Positions 54,316-62,483 of a stretch of DNA of 64,000 nucleotides are shown piece after piece. The position numbers were made by a program, and so were the translations under genes. The notes under the pieces are model-generated. The model made no database searches. It was not told where the DNA came from and was given only the letters and a program-made list of their open reading frames with translations. The stretch is from positions 16,254-80,253 of the forward strand of contig CAVCEE010000011.1 of the NCBI GenBank assembly GCA_963601185.1. The letters are read 5' to 3'. How positions within the stretch are numbered: position 1 is the stretch's first letter; each line of letters starts with the position of its first letter. This stretch comes from Limisoma sp963601185. GTDB taxonomy: Bacteria; Bacteroidota; Bacteroidia; Bacteroidales; Muribaculaceae.

Positions 54316-54393
54316 TATGTTTATCGACACAAAGAAGAATATTTTACTTCCTTTTTGCTATTGTCTTGGATATTTCTATTGATAAGAAGCGGG

Positions 54394-54433
54394 GACAAAA
54401 AAACCTCCAGGGCCTATCAACAGGTTAGGAGGT
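54394..54433 (-). terminator. Terminator after the TonB-domain gene
   Basis: ACCTCC pairs with GGAGGT around an inner CCT/AGG pair. On the minus strand the stem is followed by seven T, so it ends minus-strand transcription. Confidence 0.8.
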
Positions 54434-54469
54434 AAAATATAAGATTATGAAAAAGATTTGTGGTCTTTG

Positions 54470-54907
54470 TTATAGTCGGAAAGCAATCGGGATGATGCAG
54501 TGCACCGGCACTTCCTCTCCTCCCAACTTGCCCGGCTTCCACGCCGGCATTTCCTTCACAATCCGCATCGCTTCGCGGTCGAGCGATGGGTGGATGCCCT
54601 TAATCACCGTCACGTTGCAGATTGAACCGTCGGTATTGACAATGAAACTGCACACCACGCGACCCTGAATGTGACTACGGTAAGCATCGTAGGGATACTT
54701 GCGCGCATGGTTGATGTAGTTCATCAACCCTCGGTCATCGCCGGGAAACTGCGGCTGCACATCGACGAAATCGTATTCATAGACATTCACATAATTTTCA
54801 TGCTGGCAATGCTTCGTTTCCAAAGCAATCCTCGACACCTGAGCCGAAGCGCAAGGCGTTGCCGCAATGGCAAGCATGGCAAATATTGAAGTACTTAGAA
54901 TTTTCAT
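54470..54907 (-). CDS. Secreted TonB C-terminal domain protein
   Basis: A 145-residue protein with a cleavable signal peptide (KILSTSIFAMLAIAATPCASA) and a TonB-type C-terminal domain (GRVVCSFIVNTDGSICNV, GIHPSLDREAMRIVKEMPAWKPGK). It lacks the membrane anchor and Pro-rich linker of true TonB, so it is unlikely to transmit energy on its own. Soluble single-domain forms are common in Bacteroidota and have no fixed function. It has its own promoter and terminator. Confidence 0.8.
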   Translation of the reverse strand: MKILSTSIFAMLAIAATPCASAQVSRIALETKHCQHENYVNVYEYDFVDVQPQFPGDDRGLMNYINHARKYPYDAYRSHIQGRVVCSFIVNTDGSICNVTVIKGIHPSLDREAMRIVKEMPAWKPGKLGGEEVPVHCIIPIAFRL

Positions 54908-54947
54908 TGTTAATACACTCTCGGCGCTTTTTTACGCCTTTATGCTG

Positions 54948-54979
54948 CAAATTTATCTTCCAAACTCCAATGTTGCAAA
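54948..54979 (-). promoter_or_regulatory. Promoter of the TonB-domain gene
   Basis: On the minus strand TTTG (54976-54979) and TAAATTTG (54948-54955) are 20 nt apart, a good Bacteroidota promoter. It lies between the trpA stop and this gene; no strong trp terminator was found here. Confidence 0.6.
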
Positions 54980-55046
54980 TAATCGTTGCGGCAATTGTGC
55001 TTATTTGTTTTTGTTTTACGAATATTAGCACTTCCTCACACTTAAA

Positions 55047-55823
55047 TTACCTTGACAACGCGTCCTTCAGCCTGTCGAAAGCCGTTGCAGCATCGCCGTT
55101 CTCCTCTTTCAGGAAGGTGACAAACTTGCTGCCAATGATGCATCCGGCGGCGTGGTTCGCCGCTGCCTGATAAGTTTGGCGGTTGGAGATGCCGAAGCCT
55201 ATCATGCGAGGATTGCGGAGGTTCATTGCCTCGATGCGACGGAAATATTCCTGCTTGCGCTCGTTGAAGTCAGACTGTGCGCCGGTTATCGCCGCACTCG
55301 ACACCATATAAATGAAGCCTTCCGTGTGGGCATCAATCTCGCGGATGCGCTCTTCGCTGGTTTCAGGAGTGATGAGCATGATTATGCGCACATCGTATTT
55401 GTCAGCCACTGGCTTGTATTCCTGCATATAGTCCTTGAACGGGAGGTCGGGGATAATCATTCCGTCGATGCCGCATTCCTGACAACTCTTGCAGAACGCC
55501 TCAAAGCCGTACTGCATAATGGGATTGAGATAACCCATAAGGATGAGCGGAATTGTGGTGTCGCGGCGCACATCCTTCAGTTGACTGAAGAGTTTGCGGA
55601 GAGTCATACCCTTGCGGAGGGCATCGGTTGCTGCATCCTGGATTACTGGGCCGTCTGCCATCGGGTCGCTGAACGGCACACCTATTTCAATCATATCTAC
55701 ACCTTTCTCCTCAAGTGTGCGCACCACCTCGTGCGTTGCGTCGGGGTTAGGAGTCCCGGCACAGAAATAGAGAGAAAGGATGTCCTGTCGTTTTTCGCTG
55801 AAAAGTTTGTTTATTCTGTTCAT
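55047..55823 (-). CDS. trpA: Tryptophan synthase alpha chain
   Basis: A 258-residue TIM barrel that cleaves indole-3-glycerol phosphate to indole, passed to TrpB. DMIEIGVPFSDPMADGPVIQ holds the catalytic Glu, and IILMGYL-type and IIPDLPFKDY segments hold the Asp. Length is normal. It is the last gene of the trp operon and overlaps trpF by 4 nt (ATGA). Confidence 0.95.
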   Translation of the reverse strand: MNRINKLFSEKRQDILSLYFCAGTPNPDATHEVVRTLEEKGVDMIEIGVPFSDPMADGPVIQDAATDALRKGMTLRKLFSQLKDVRRDTTIPLILMGYLNPIMQYGFEAFCKSCQECGIDGMIIPDLPFKDYMQEYKPVADKYDVRIIMLITPETSEERIREIDAHTEGFIYMVSSAAITGAQSDFNERKQEYFRRIEAMNLRNPRMIGFGISNRQTYQAAANHAAGCIIGSKFVTFLKEENGDAATAFDRLKDALSR

Positions 55824-56434
55824 ATCGTTTTTCTGAATTTACTGATGAATGATTTCAATGCCTGCGGATCTTTCAGAGCCGGCTGCGTCTCAAAACCGCT
55901 ATTAAGGTCGATGCCAACCCACTGCGGATGGCTGAATGCAGCCAGAGCGTCAAGCGAATCCGGCGAGAGTCCGCCGCTAAGGAGAAACGGAGTAGAGCCG
56001 CGGTAGGACTGCAACAGCGACCAGTCGAACATCCGTCCGCTGCCGCCGTAGGCTGCTGTAGGCGTGTCGAAAAGAAAGTAGTCGCATACACCGGCATAGC
56101 CGTTGGTCTGCGGAATGTCTGCGGCACTGCGCAGTGAGAACGCCTTCACCACGGTCAGTCCGTCAGCCCGAAGCCGCGCACACAGGTCTGCCGACTCCTT
56201 GCCGTGCAACTGCACCGCATCCAGTCCGAATGCCCCAACACGCTCCTTAATCTCTTCATATCCGGCATTGACAAACACTCCCACACGCTTCTGCTCCGAT
56301 GGCAGATAGTCCGGCACATCGGCAACAAAGCGAGGAGAACGACTGAAGAAGATAAATCCCATCCAGTCTGCGCCGCACGCCTCAACCTTACGAATATTGT
56401 CGGCATCACGCATTCCGCACACCTTCACTATCAT
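55820..56434 (-). CDS. trpF: Phosphoribosylanthranilate isomerase
   Basis: A 204-residue TIM barrel for the third step of tryptophan synthesis. It opens KVCGMRDADNIRKVE with the catalytic Cys, has DAVQLHGKES and the FLLSGGLSPDS phosphate site. It is joined to trpC and trpA by ATGA overlaps on both sides. Confidence 0.94.
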   Translation of the reverse strand: MIVKVCGMRDADNIRKVEACGADWMGFIFFSRSPRFVADVPDYLPSEQKRVGVFVNAGYEEIKERVGAFGLDAVQLHGKESADLCARLRADGLTVVKAFSLRSAADIPQTNGYAGVCDYFLFDTPTAAYGGSGRMFDWSLLQSYRGSTPFLLSGGLSPDSLDALAAFSHPQWVGIDLNSGFETQPALKDPQALKSFISKFRKTI

Positions 56435-57225
56435 GGCCTCAACCCTTTTATAAATTCCGCCAACGCCTCAGCCGGGTTCGGCTGTCGCATAAAAGCCTCG
56501 CCGATGAGAAATCCCTGAAATCCTGCAGCACGCAGTTGCTTGATGGTGTCGGCGTTGGTGATGCCGCTTTCCGACACTCTCACCACATCCTTAGGCAAGC
56601 GGTCGGCAAGACGGAAGGAGTTCTCCACATCGGTGTGGAACGTGCCGAGATTGCGGTTGTTGATACCAGCCATATCGGTGTATTCGTCAACATAGTCGAG
56701 TTCGTCGTTGCTATGCATTTCAAGCAGCACCTCCAGCCCGAGCGCATGCGCCTCGGCAGCAAACTCCCGGCACTCTTTGCGCGACAGCACCGAGGCAATG
56801 AGCAACACTGCGTCCGCCCCTACCGCCTTAGCCTGAAGCAGTTGGTAGCGGCTCACCACAAAATCCTTGCGAAGGATGGGGATGTCGACAAGCGGTCGCG
56901 CCGCCCTAACGTCGTCGAGCGTGCCGCCGAAGAAGTCAATGTCGGTGAGTATGGACAACGCCGATGCACCTGCCGCCTGATAGCCCGACACCACATCGGC
57001 AACGACAGCGTTCTGCTTTATCCATCCTTTCGACGGCGACCGCCGCTTGAATTCCGAGATTATTCCCGTAGGGGAAGCGGCAAGTGCCGCTTTCATGCTG
57101 CGGCATTTTTCCGTGCCGAGTGCCAGCACCTGCTTCTCGAGTTCATTTTCCGGAAGTGTCTCCATCTGCCGCGCCACCTCAATGCGCTTCTGCGCCACAA
57201 TAGTATGTAGGATATCCTCTGCCAT
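56431..57225 (-). CDS. trpC: Indole-3-glycerol phosphate synthase
   Basis: A 264-residue TIM barrel that closes the indole ring. Signatures: IISEFKRRSPSKGWI, SILTDIDFFGGTLDD, PILRKDFVVSRYQ, GINNRNLGTF and VSESGI. The ATG at 57225 is chosen; a longer frame from 57312 adds 29 residues overlapping trpD. It starts 5 nt after the trpD stop. Confidence 0.95.
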   Translation of the reverse strand: MAEDILHTIVAQKRIEVARQMETLPENELEKQVLALGTEKCRSMKAALAASPTGIISEFKRRSPSKGWIKQNAVVADVVSGYQAAGASALSILTDIDFFGGTLDDVRAARPLVDIPILRKDFVVSRYQLLQAKAVGADAVLLIASVLSRKECREFAAEAHALGLEVLLEMHSNDELDYVDEYTDMAGINNRNLGTFHTDVENSFRLADRLPKDVVRVSESGITNADTIKQLRAAGFQGFLIGEAFMRQPNPAEALAEFIKGLRP

Positions 57226-57230
57226 AACTC

Positions 57231-58223
57231 TCAGGAATTGATTTCCACAAATTTCTTGAATGCAGCAAGAGCCCTGCCGCTCACCAACGACTCGCGTGCC
57301 ATTGCCAAGCACTCGTCAATAGGCTTGCGGCTATAAGCCTGAATGGCATACGCTGCGTTTGCCACCACACAGTCAGTCTGGTGCTTCTCAGCCTCGTTGC
57401 CAAGCACACTGTCGAAGATGCGCGCCGCCTCCTCAACCGTTTTGCCGCCGAAGAGAGCCGACTGCGGAGCCGTTGAGAAGCCGAGGTCGGACGGCTGACA
57501 GATGGTCTCGTAGTCGTTGGTCACAATCTTGAACTTGTCGGTGAGCGAAATCTCGTCATATCCGTCAAGACTGTTGACTATCACAAACCCGATGCCGAGT
57601 TTCTGCAAGGTGTTGGTGTAAAGGCGCATCTGTGCGAGGTCGGCAACGCCAAGTAGTTGGTAGGCAGGCTTGCACGGATTGATGAGCGGTCCGAGCAGAT
57701 TAAACACCGTGCGCACTTTCAGAGCCTTTCTGACAGGCGCAACGCCCTTCATCGCCGGGCTAAACAGAGGTGCGTGGAGATATGCCACGCCGCTCTCTTC
57801 AATCGACCTACGCAGTTGCGACTCGTCGTTGGTAAACTTCACGCCGTGGGCTTCAATCACATTACTTGCACCGCTCACCGAAGTTGCACCGAAATTGCCG
57901 TGTTTTGCCACGCGTCCGCCGGCACCAGCCACAACGAAGCAAGAGCAGGTGGAGATGTTGAACGTGTTTTTGCCGTCGCCGCCAGTGCCTACGATGTCGA
58001 TAGGCTGATAGTCCGACAAGTCGACCGGTACACGGGCATCAAGCAAAGCCTCGCGAAATCCGATGAGTTCCTCAACCGTGATGCCGCGCATCTGAAACAC
58101 CGTGAGCAGCGATGCAATCTGCTCATCGTTGTGTTTTCCCTGCGTAACGCCAGCCATCAGCGCCTTTGCCTCGTCCTGCGCCAGAGCCTCGTGGGCAAAC
58201 AGGCGCATAAGTATCTCTTTCAT
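57231..58223 (-). CDS. trpD: Anthranilate phosphoribosyltransferase
   Basis: A 330-residue enzyme joining anthranilate to PRPP. The PRPP-binding motif is VGTGGDGKNTFNIST, followed by KHGNFGATSVSGASNVIEA and the RTVFNLLGPLINP segment. Length is normal. It is separate from trpG, which lies 13 nt upstream. Confidence 0.95.
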   Translation of the reverse strand: MKEILMRLFAHEALAQDEAKALMAGVTQGKHNDEQIASLLTVFQMRGITVEELIGFREALLDARVPVDLSDYQPIDIVGTGGDGKNTFNISTCSCFVVAGAGGRVAKHGNFGATSVSGASNVIEAHGVKFTNDESQLRRSIEESGVAYLHAPLFSPAMKGVAPVRKALKVRTVFNLLGPLINPCKPAYQLLGVADLAQMRLYTNTLQKLGIGFVIVNSLDGYDEISLTDKFKIVTNDYETICQPSDLGFSTAPQSALFGGKTVEEAARIFDSVLGNEAEKHQTDCVVANAAYAIQAYSRKPIDECLAMARESLVSGRALAAFKKFVEINS

Positions 58224-58236
58224 TGTCGTAATCGTT

Positions 58237-58803
58237 TTAGTGGTTCAACCAGTTTTCAATCATTTGCTTTCCGTCGGGAGTAAGCACCGACTCTGGGTGG
58301 AACTGAATGCCCCGCACATCATATTTCCTGTGGCGCAGCGCCATAACATAACCTTCCTCGCTCACCGCAGTGATTTCGAGCGACTCAGGGAATCCGTCGC
58401 GGTCAACGACCCACGAATGGTAGCGACCTACGGGAATCCGCTTCGCCAGTCCGTCGAAGATATAGTCGTCGGCAACGATATCGACATCGCTCTGAATGCC
58501 GTGATAGACTGTTGACAGGTTGGTCAACTTTCCTCCGAAAAACTCGCCGATCGCCTGTTCGCCAAGGCACACGCCGAGGATAGGCTTCTTCGCCGCATAC
58601 TCGCGGATAACATCGATGAGCAGTCCAGCCTCTGACGGGATGCCCGGACCCGGCGACAGCACAATCTTGTCGTACCGATCAAGGTCGCCGAGAGCGAACT
58701 GGTCGTTGCGCACCACCGTCACGTCCGCGCCAAGAGCCTTGAGCAGATGGCTGAGGTTATAGGTAAACGAGTCGTAATTGTCTATTATCACTATCTTTTT
58801 CAT
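58237..58803 (-). CDS. trpG: Anthranilate synthase glutamine amidotransferase component
   Basis: A 188-residue class I amidotransferase. IIDNYDSFTYNL opens it, SPGPGIPSEAG follows, and the nucleophile motif reads GVCLGEQAIGEFFGG: the residue after CLG is Glu where His is usual. The later catalytic His-Glu are in IQFHPESVLT. It supplies ammonia to TrpE. The Glu variant does not remove the nucleophile, so activity is expected. Confidence 0.93.
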   Translation of the reverse strand: MKKIVIIDNYDSFTYNLSHLLKALGADVTVVRNDQFALGDLDRYDKIVLSPGPGIPSEAGLLIDVIREYAAKKPILGVCLGEQAIGEFFGGKLTNLSTVYHGIQSDVDIVADDYIFDGLAKRIPVGRYHSWVVDRDGFPESLEITAVSEEGYVMALRHRKYDVRGIQFHPESVLTPDGKQMIENWLNH

Positions 58804-58817
58804 TATGCTAACCGTTT

Positions 58818-60224
58818 TTAGAGTTTTTCAGCCAATACGATGGCTTTTTTCAATGCACCGAGTTTGTTGTTCACCTCCTGCAACTCGCCCTCCTCGTTGC
58901 TCAGAGCCGTTATGCCGCCGCCAGCCTGAAACCACAGTTCGTTGTTGCGGCTTACGAACGTGCGAATGGTGATGGCTTGGTTGAGCGAGCCGTCAAGTCC
59001 GATAAATCCAACGCAGCCTCCGTAGGCCCCGCGGCTGTGCGGCTCAATCTCGCTAATCAACTGCATGGCACGCACCTTTGGAGCGCCACTCAGCGTGCCG
59101 GCAGGGAACGTGTCGATAAATGCACGTATCGGGTCGGCAGTGTCGTCGAGCGTGCCTTGCACACGGCTCACAAGGTGAATAACGTGGCTATAGTACTGCG
59201 GCTCTTTGTAGAACTCCACATGAGTGTTGTGGCAGTTGCGGCTAAGGTCGTTGCGAGCAAGGTCCACGAGCATCACGTGTTCGGCATTCTCCTTTGGGTC
59301 GGCAAGCAGTTTCGCCGTCAGAGCCTCGTCGGTTGCCAGGTCACCGCTGCGGCGTGTAGTTCCGGCAATAGGGTCGATGGTGGCAGTGCGGCCTTCAATC
59401 TTGCAATGTGTCTCGGGCGACGAGCCGAAGATGCGGAATCCACCGAAGTCGAAATAAAACAGATAGGGCGACGGATTGATGCTGCGCAAAGCGCGGTAGA
59501 GTTTGAAGTCGTCGCCACGGAAACGCTGCTTGAATCGCCGCGACAACACAATCTGGAACACATCGCCACGGAGGCAATGCGCCACACCCTTGCGCACATT
59601 TGCCTTGTGCTGCTCGTCGGTCAGCGTACTAACCGTCTCGCCCACGGCAGCAAAGTCGTAGGCAGTGTAGTTGCGGTCGCTGATGGCTTTCTCGATAGCC
59701 TCGATGTGCGAATCATCGCCCGACTCATCCTGCATATCGACAAGCACCATTTCGCTCTTGAAATCGTTGAACACGATGATGTAGCGGAACAGAATATAAA
59801 GAATCTCTGGGGCATCGTTGCGCTCCTCGGTGCTGTCCTTCACCGGGATGTTCTCGAAATAGCGTACGGCATTGAAGGTGGTGTAGCCATAGAGTCCGCA
59901 ATAGCGCGCATACTCGCCCTCAACCGAGAAATGCGACAGAAACTCGTTGAGAGCGTCCGCCACCGTAAATGTTGCCGACAACGGCCGGTTGTCGGTCGAC
60001 TGGTCGGGATAGGCGAAAGTGACAATGCCGTGGTTCACACTCACGCTGGCAACAGGGTTCAAGCCGATAAACGAGCGGCTGTTTTCTCCGCCGTGGTAGT
60101 CGGAACTCTCCATCAGGGCACTCTGCGGAAACAGGTCGCGCACACGCAGATAGGTTGCCACAGGGGTGTGCAGGTCGCCGAGAAGCACCTTGTGGGAGGT
60201 ATGGTAATGGAATGTCTTTTTCAT
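58818..60224 (-). CDS. trpE: Anthranilate synthase component I
   Basis: A 468-residue chorismate-using enzyme for the first committed step. The N-terminal region has ALMESSDYHGGENSRSFIGL, corresponding to the LLES-type site that binds tryptophan for feedback inhibition. The C-terminal catalytic part has FQIVLSRRF, GTLSGAPKVRAMQLI and AYGGCVGFIGLDGSL. Its start overlaps the trpB stop by one base (TAATG). Confidence 0.95.
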   Translation of the reverse strand: MKKTFHYHTSHKVLLGDLHTPVATYLRVRDLFPQSALMESSDYHGGENSRSFIGLNPVASVSVNHGIVTFAYPDQSTDNRPLSATFTVADALNEFLSHFSVEGEYARYCGLYGYTTFNAVRYFENIPVKDSTEERNDAPEILYILFRYIIVFNDFKSEMVLVDMQDESGDDSHIEAIEKAISDRNYTAYDFAAVGETVSTLTDEQHKANVRKGVAHCLRGDVFQIVLSRRFKQRFRGDDFKLYRALRSINPSPYLFYFDFGGFRIFGSSPETHCKIEGRTATIDPIAGTTRRSGDLATDEALTAKLLADPKENAEHVMLVDLARNDLSRNCHNTHVEFYKEPQYYSHVIHLVSRVQGTLDDTADPIRAFIDTFPAGTLSGAPKVRAMQLISEIEPHSRGAYGGCVGFIGLDGSLNQAITIRTFVSRNNELWFQAGGGITALSNEEGELQEVNNKLGALKKAIVLAEKL

Positions 60225-61411
60225 TATTTTATGTTGTTGTATTTCAAGTATGTCTCAATGTCCTTGTCGCCGCGTCCAGAAACAGTGAGCACCACCACAT
60301 CCGTTGGCTTGAACGGCACTTTCGACAGTGCGCCAAGTGCGTGTGCCGACTCGAGTGCCGGGATGATGCCCTCAAGGAGTGTCAGTTCGTAGGCAGCCTT
60401 CACCGCCTCATCGTCGTTGACGGCAAGAACGGTGGCGCGGTGCTCTGCCGCCAAGTTGGCGTGCATAGGGCCGATGCCCGGATAATCAAGTCCGGCGGAA
60501 AGGGAGTATGGCTCAAGTATCTGACCGTCGGCATCCTGCATCACAAGGGTCTTCGAACCGTGAATAATGCCGAGTTTGCCGAGATGGATAGTTGCTGCCG
60601 AGAGTCCGCTATCCACACCTTTGCCGCCAGCCTCCGCAAGCACGATTTTCACACGCTCGTCGTCAATATAGTGATAGATTGTGCCGGCTGCATTGCTTCC
60701 GCCGCCAACGCATGCCATCAGATAGTCGGGATAGTCGCGACCTTCGTGGTCAAGCAACTGCTTGCGTATTTCCTCGCTGATTACCGACTGCAAGCGTGCC
60801 ACCATATCGGGATAAGGGTGCGGGCCTACGGTTGAGCCTATCACATAATAGGTGTCGTCGGGATGGCAGCACCAGTCGCGGATGGCTTCGTTGGTGGCAT
60901 CCTTGAGTGTCATATTGCCCGAAGTTACGGGATGCACCGTTGCGCCGAGCATCTTCATACGCTCAACGTTGACGTGCTGACGCTCAACGTCGGTCTTGCC
61001 CATATACACCACGCACTCCATTCCCATCAGGGCGCACACCGTGGCTGTGGCAACGCCGTGCTGCCCGGCACCAGTTTCTGCAATTATGCGGCGCTTGCCC
61101 ATACGGCGAGCAAGGAGCACCTGCCCTATCGCATTGTTGATTTTGTGCGCACCAGTATGGTTCAGGTCCTCGCGCTTCAAGTATATCTTGCAGCCGTATT
61201 TCTCCGATAGGCGTCTGGCAAGATAGAGAGGCGACGGACGGCCCACATAGTCGCGCAGCAGTTCGTTGTATTCGCGCTTGAAATCCTCGCTGTCGAGCAC
61301 TTCAAGATAGACGTTGCGCAAATCTTCCACGCAACGGTGCAGTATCTCTGGGATATATGCGCCACCGAACGTGCCGTAAAACCCTTCTTTGTCAACTTGA
61401 TATGTCTTCAT
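60224..61411 (-). CDS. trpB: Tryptophan synthase beta chain
   Basis: A 395-residue PLP enzyme that condenses indole with serine. The PLP lysine is in HTGAHKINNAIGQ, the phosphate loop is GGGSNAAG, and the N-terminus (FYGTFGGAYIPEIL) is typical. The ATG at 61411 is chosen because the longer frame to 61498 reads through the attenuator hairpin. trpB is the first structural gene, as is usual in Bacteroidota trp operons, and is controlled by the leader upstream. Confidence 0.95.
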   Translation of the reverse strand: MKTYQVDKEGFYGTFGGAYIPEILHRCVEDLRNVYLEVLDSEDFKREYNELLRDYVGRPSPLYLARRLSEKYGCKIYLKREDLNHTGAHKINNAIGQVLLARRMGKRRIIAETGAGQHGVATATVCALMGMECVVYMGKTDVERQHVNVERMKMLGATVHPVTSGNMTLKDATNEAIRDWCCHPDDTYYVIGSTVGPHPYPDMVARLQSVISEEIRKQLLDHEGRDYPDYLMACVGGGSNAAGTIYHYIDDERVKIVLAEAGGKGVDSGLSAATIHLGKLGIIHGSKTLVMQDADGQILEPYSLSAGLDYPGIGPMHANLAAEHRATVLAVNDDEAVKAAYELTLLEGIIPALESAHALGALSKVPFKPTDVVVLTVSGRGDKDIETYLKYNNIK

Positions 61412-61430
61412 CTTGATTCTTGTATTTCTA

Positions 61431-61465
61431 AAAGAACAAAGGTTGCCGTAAGCCCCGACAACCTT
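61431..61465 (-). terminator. trp attenuator terminator
   Basis: On the minus strand AAGGTTGTCG pairs with CGGCAACCTT through 10 pairs (one G-U) around loop GGGCTTA, followed by TGTTCTTTT. It lies between the leader peptide and trpB. Confidence 0.85.
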
Positions 61466-61512
61466 CAAAAGTTTGCTAAACTTTGACTGCAAACACACAC
61501 GAGCCTACCAAC
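61442..61512 (-). promoter_or_regulatory. trp attenuator: antiterminator and pause structures
   Basis: Immediately after the leader stop, GUUGGUAGGC (61503-61512) can pair with GCUUACGGCAAC (61442-61453), the loop and 3' arm of the terminator, with ten pairs and a 2-nt bulge. The two structures exclude each other. A small hairpin AAAGTTT-AGC-AAACTTT (61468-61484) lies between. A ribosome stalled at the Trp codons leaves the first strand free and favours readthrough; one that reaches the stop codon covers it and favours termination. This mechanism is inferred from the pairing. Confidence 0.75.
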
Positions 61513-61563
61513 TTACTTAATCAGCAAGCCACGCCACCAAAAATATGTATTTGCAACCTTCAT
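61513..61563 (-). CDS. trpL: trp operon leader peptide (16 residues, tandem Trp)
   Basis: The frame ATG AAG GTT GCA ... TGG TGG ... TAA encodes MKVANTYFWWRGLLIK. Two adjacent Trp codons (residues 9 and 10) are a strong hallmark of an attenuation leader, since Trp is rare by chance and adjacency more so. It lies 20 to 28 nt after the predicted transcription start, with the antiterminator strand directly after its stop. Confidence 0.85.
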   Translation of the reverse strand: MKVANTYFWWRGLLIK

Positions 61564-61590
61564 TTTCATAATCTCGTTAATTTTACTCCG

Positions 61591-61621
61591 CAAATGTATA
61601 TATTTAATCTTAATCTGCAAA
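61591..61621 (-). promoter_or_regulatory. trpLp: trp operon promoter
   Basis: On the minus strand TTTG (61618-61621) and TACATTTG (61591-61598) match the -33 and -7 boxes with exactly 19 nt between. Transcription should start near 61584. Confidence 0.75.
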
Positions 61622-61720
61622 ATAATTAGTGATTTTTATTCAAAATCTTATCTTTTTCACTTTTAATTGCATATTTATACATATTTGCAAATATATCAAC
61701 AAAGAATCCGAGATTACTTA

Positions 61721-62089
61721 CTACACCGGTTCTATATCATCAATATCTTTCATTATTGACAACAACGGTTTGCCCTCTATTTTAAGATTTTCGACGAGCG
61801 ACATTGGATTGTCAAACGTTTCCAATTTCTTTGAAAAGCTGGAGTCTGAAAGAGCACCTTCCCCATCGTCCAAGAGAAAATATTCTTTCCCGTGATATGA
61901 GAATCTCACATCATATCCCATCACTGCAAAGTCGTACAATAGTACACCTTCCGCCTTTGTTTCATATCCATCATAATTCTCACCATACAATTTCTTGTTT
62001 GGCGGATATTTTGAATTAAATGGGAATTTAAACAAATCATATCCCACATACAACCGAGGATCATTTTCCGATGTAATCTTCACTTCCAT
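61721..62089 (-). CDS. Immunity-like protein of the toxin cluster
   Basis: A 122-residue acidic protein, AT-rich in coding and unlike the housekeeping genes nearby. It has YVGYDLFKFPFNSKYPPNKK, MGYDVRFSYHGKEYFLLDDGE and an acidic end (IMKDIDDIEPV). No family was identified with certainty. Immunity proteins of polymorphic toxins are typically small, acidic and placed directly after the toxin; this gene starts inside the last 29 nt of the toxin-like gene, which fits. Function is inferred from position and composition. Confidence 0.6.
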   Translation of the reverse strand: MEVKITSENDPRLYVGYDLFKFPFNSKYPPNKKLYGENYDGYETKAEGVLLYDFAVMGYDVRFSYHGKEYFLLDDGEGALSDSSFSKKLETFDNPMSLVENLKIEGKPLLSIMKDIDDIEPV

Positions 62090-62483
62090 AATTTCTTAAA
62101 TTCAACAACATTTTTTTCATCTGAGGAGTGAGTTTATGCACAACATTCCTCATTCTACCTTTCTCCATATTCCAGCTACGCTCAGGTCGTCCGTTTTCCC
62201 AATTATGGAAATGCGCCCCTAACCCATCATGGTCTGCCGTATGAATCTCCCACATTTTTTTGCCATCAGAACCATACTTTGCGATAGCCTTAATATCCCT
62301 ACCATCCCTTTCAAAAACAGCATAAATTCGGTTCGGTGTATGACTTTCTTCCGGCAATTTATTGGATCTTTTTTTGTCCTTCAATTGAACGATTTGAATA
62401 TCACTATAAGTATCAACGGCATACCATTTTCGACCTAATTCCGAATTTGTTGCACCACTTGCAAAAGAACCATTACCTCCCAT
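62061..62483 (-). CDS. Polymorphic-toxin C-terminal-domain-like protein
   Basis: A 140-residue basic protein. MGGNGSFASGATNSELGRKW opens it and AIAKYGSDGKKMWEIHTADH, GLGAHFHNWENGRP and KLTPQMKKMLLNLRNY follow. This resembles C-terminal toxin domains that I recall as tails of larger proteins, including DUF4417 proteins. The catalytic class is unknown; the His-rich centre may be the active site. The start overlaps the DUF4417 gene by 11 nt in a different frame and the end overlaps the immunity-like gene. It could be a separate protein or a frameshifted tail of DUF4417. Confidence 0.6.
   Translation of the reverse strand: MGGNGSFASGATNSELGRKWYAVDTYSDIQIVQLKDKKRSNKLPEESHTPNRIYAVFERDGRDIKAIAKYGSDGKKMWEIHTADHDGLGAHFHNWENGRPERSWNMEKGRMRNVVHKLTPQMKKMLLNLRNYGSEDYIGK

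Noticed and set aside
58977..60392. A 471-codon plus-strand frame over trpE
   Set aside because: It is antisense to an intact trpE and runs into trpB; no domain is visible.
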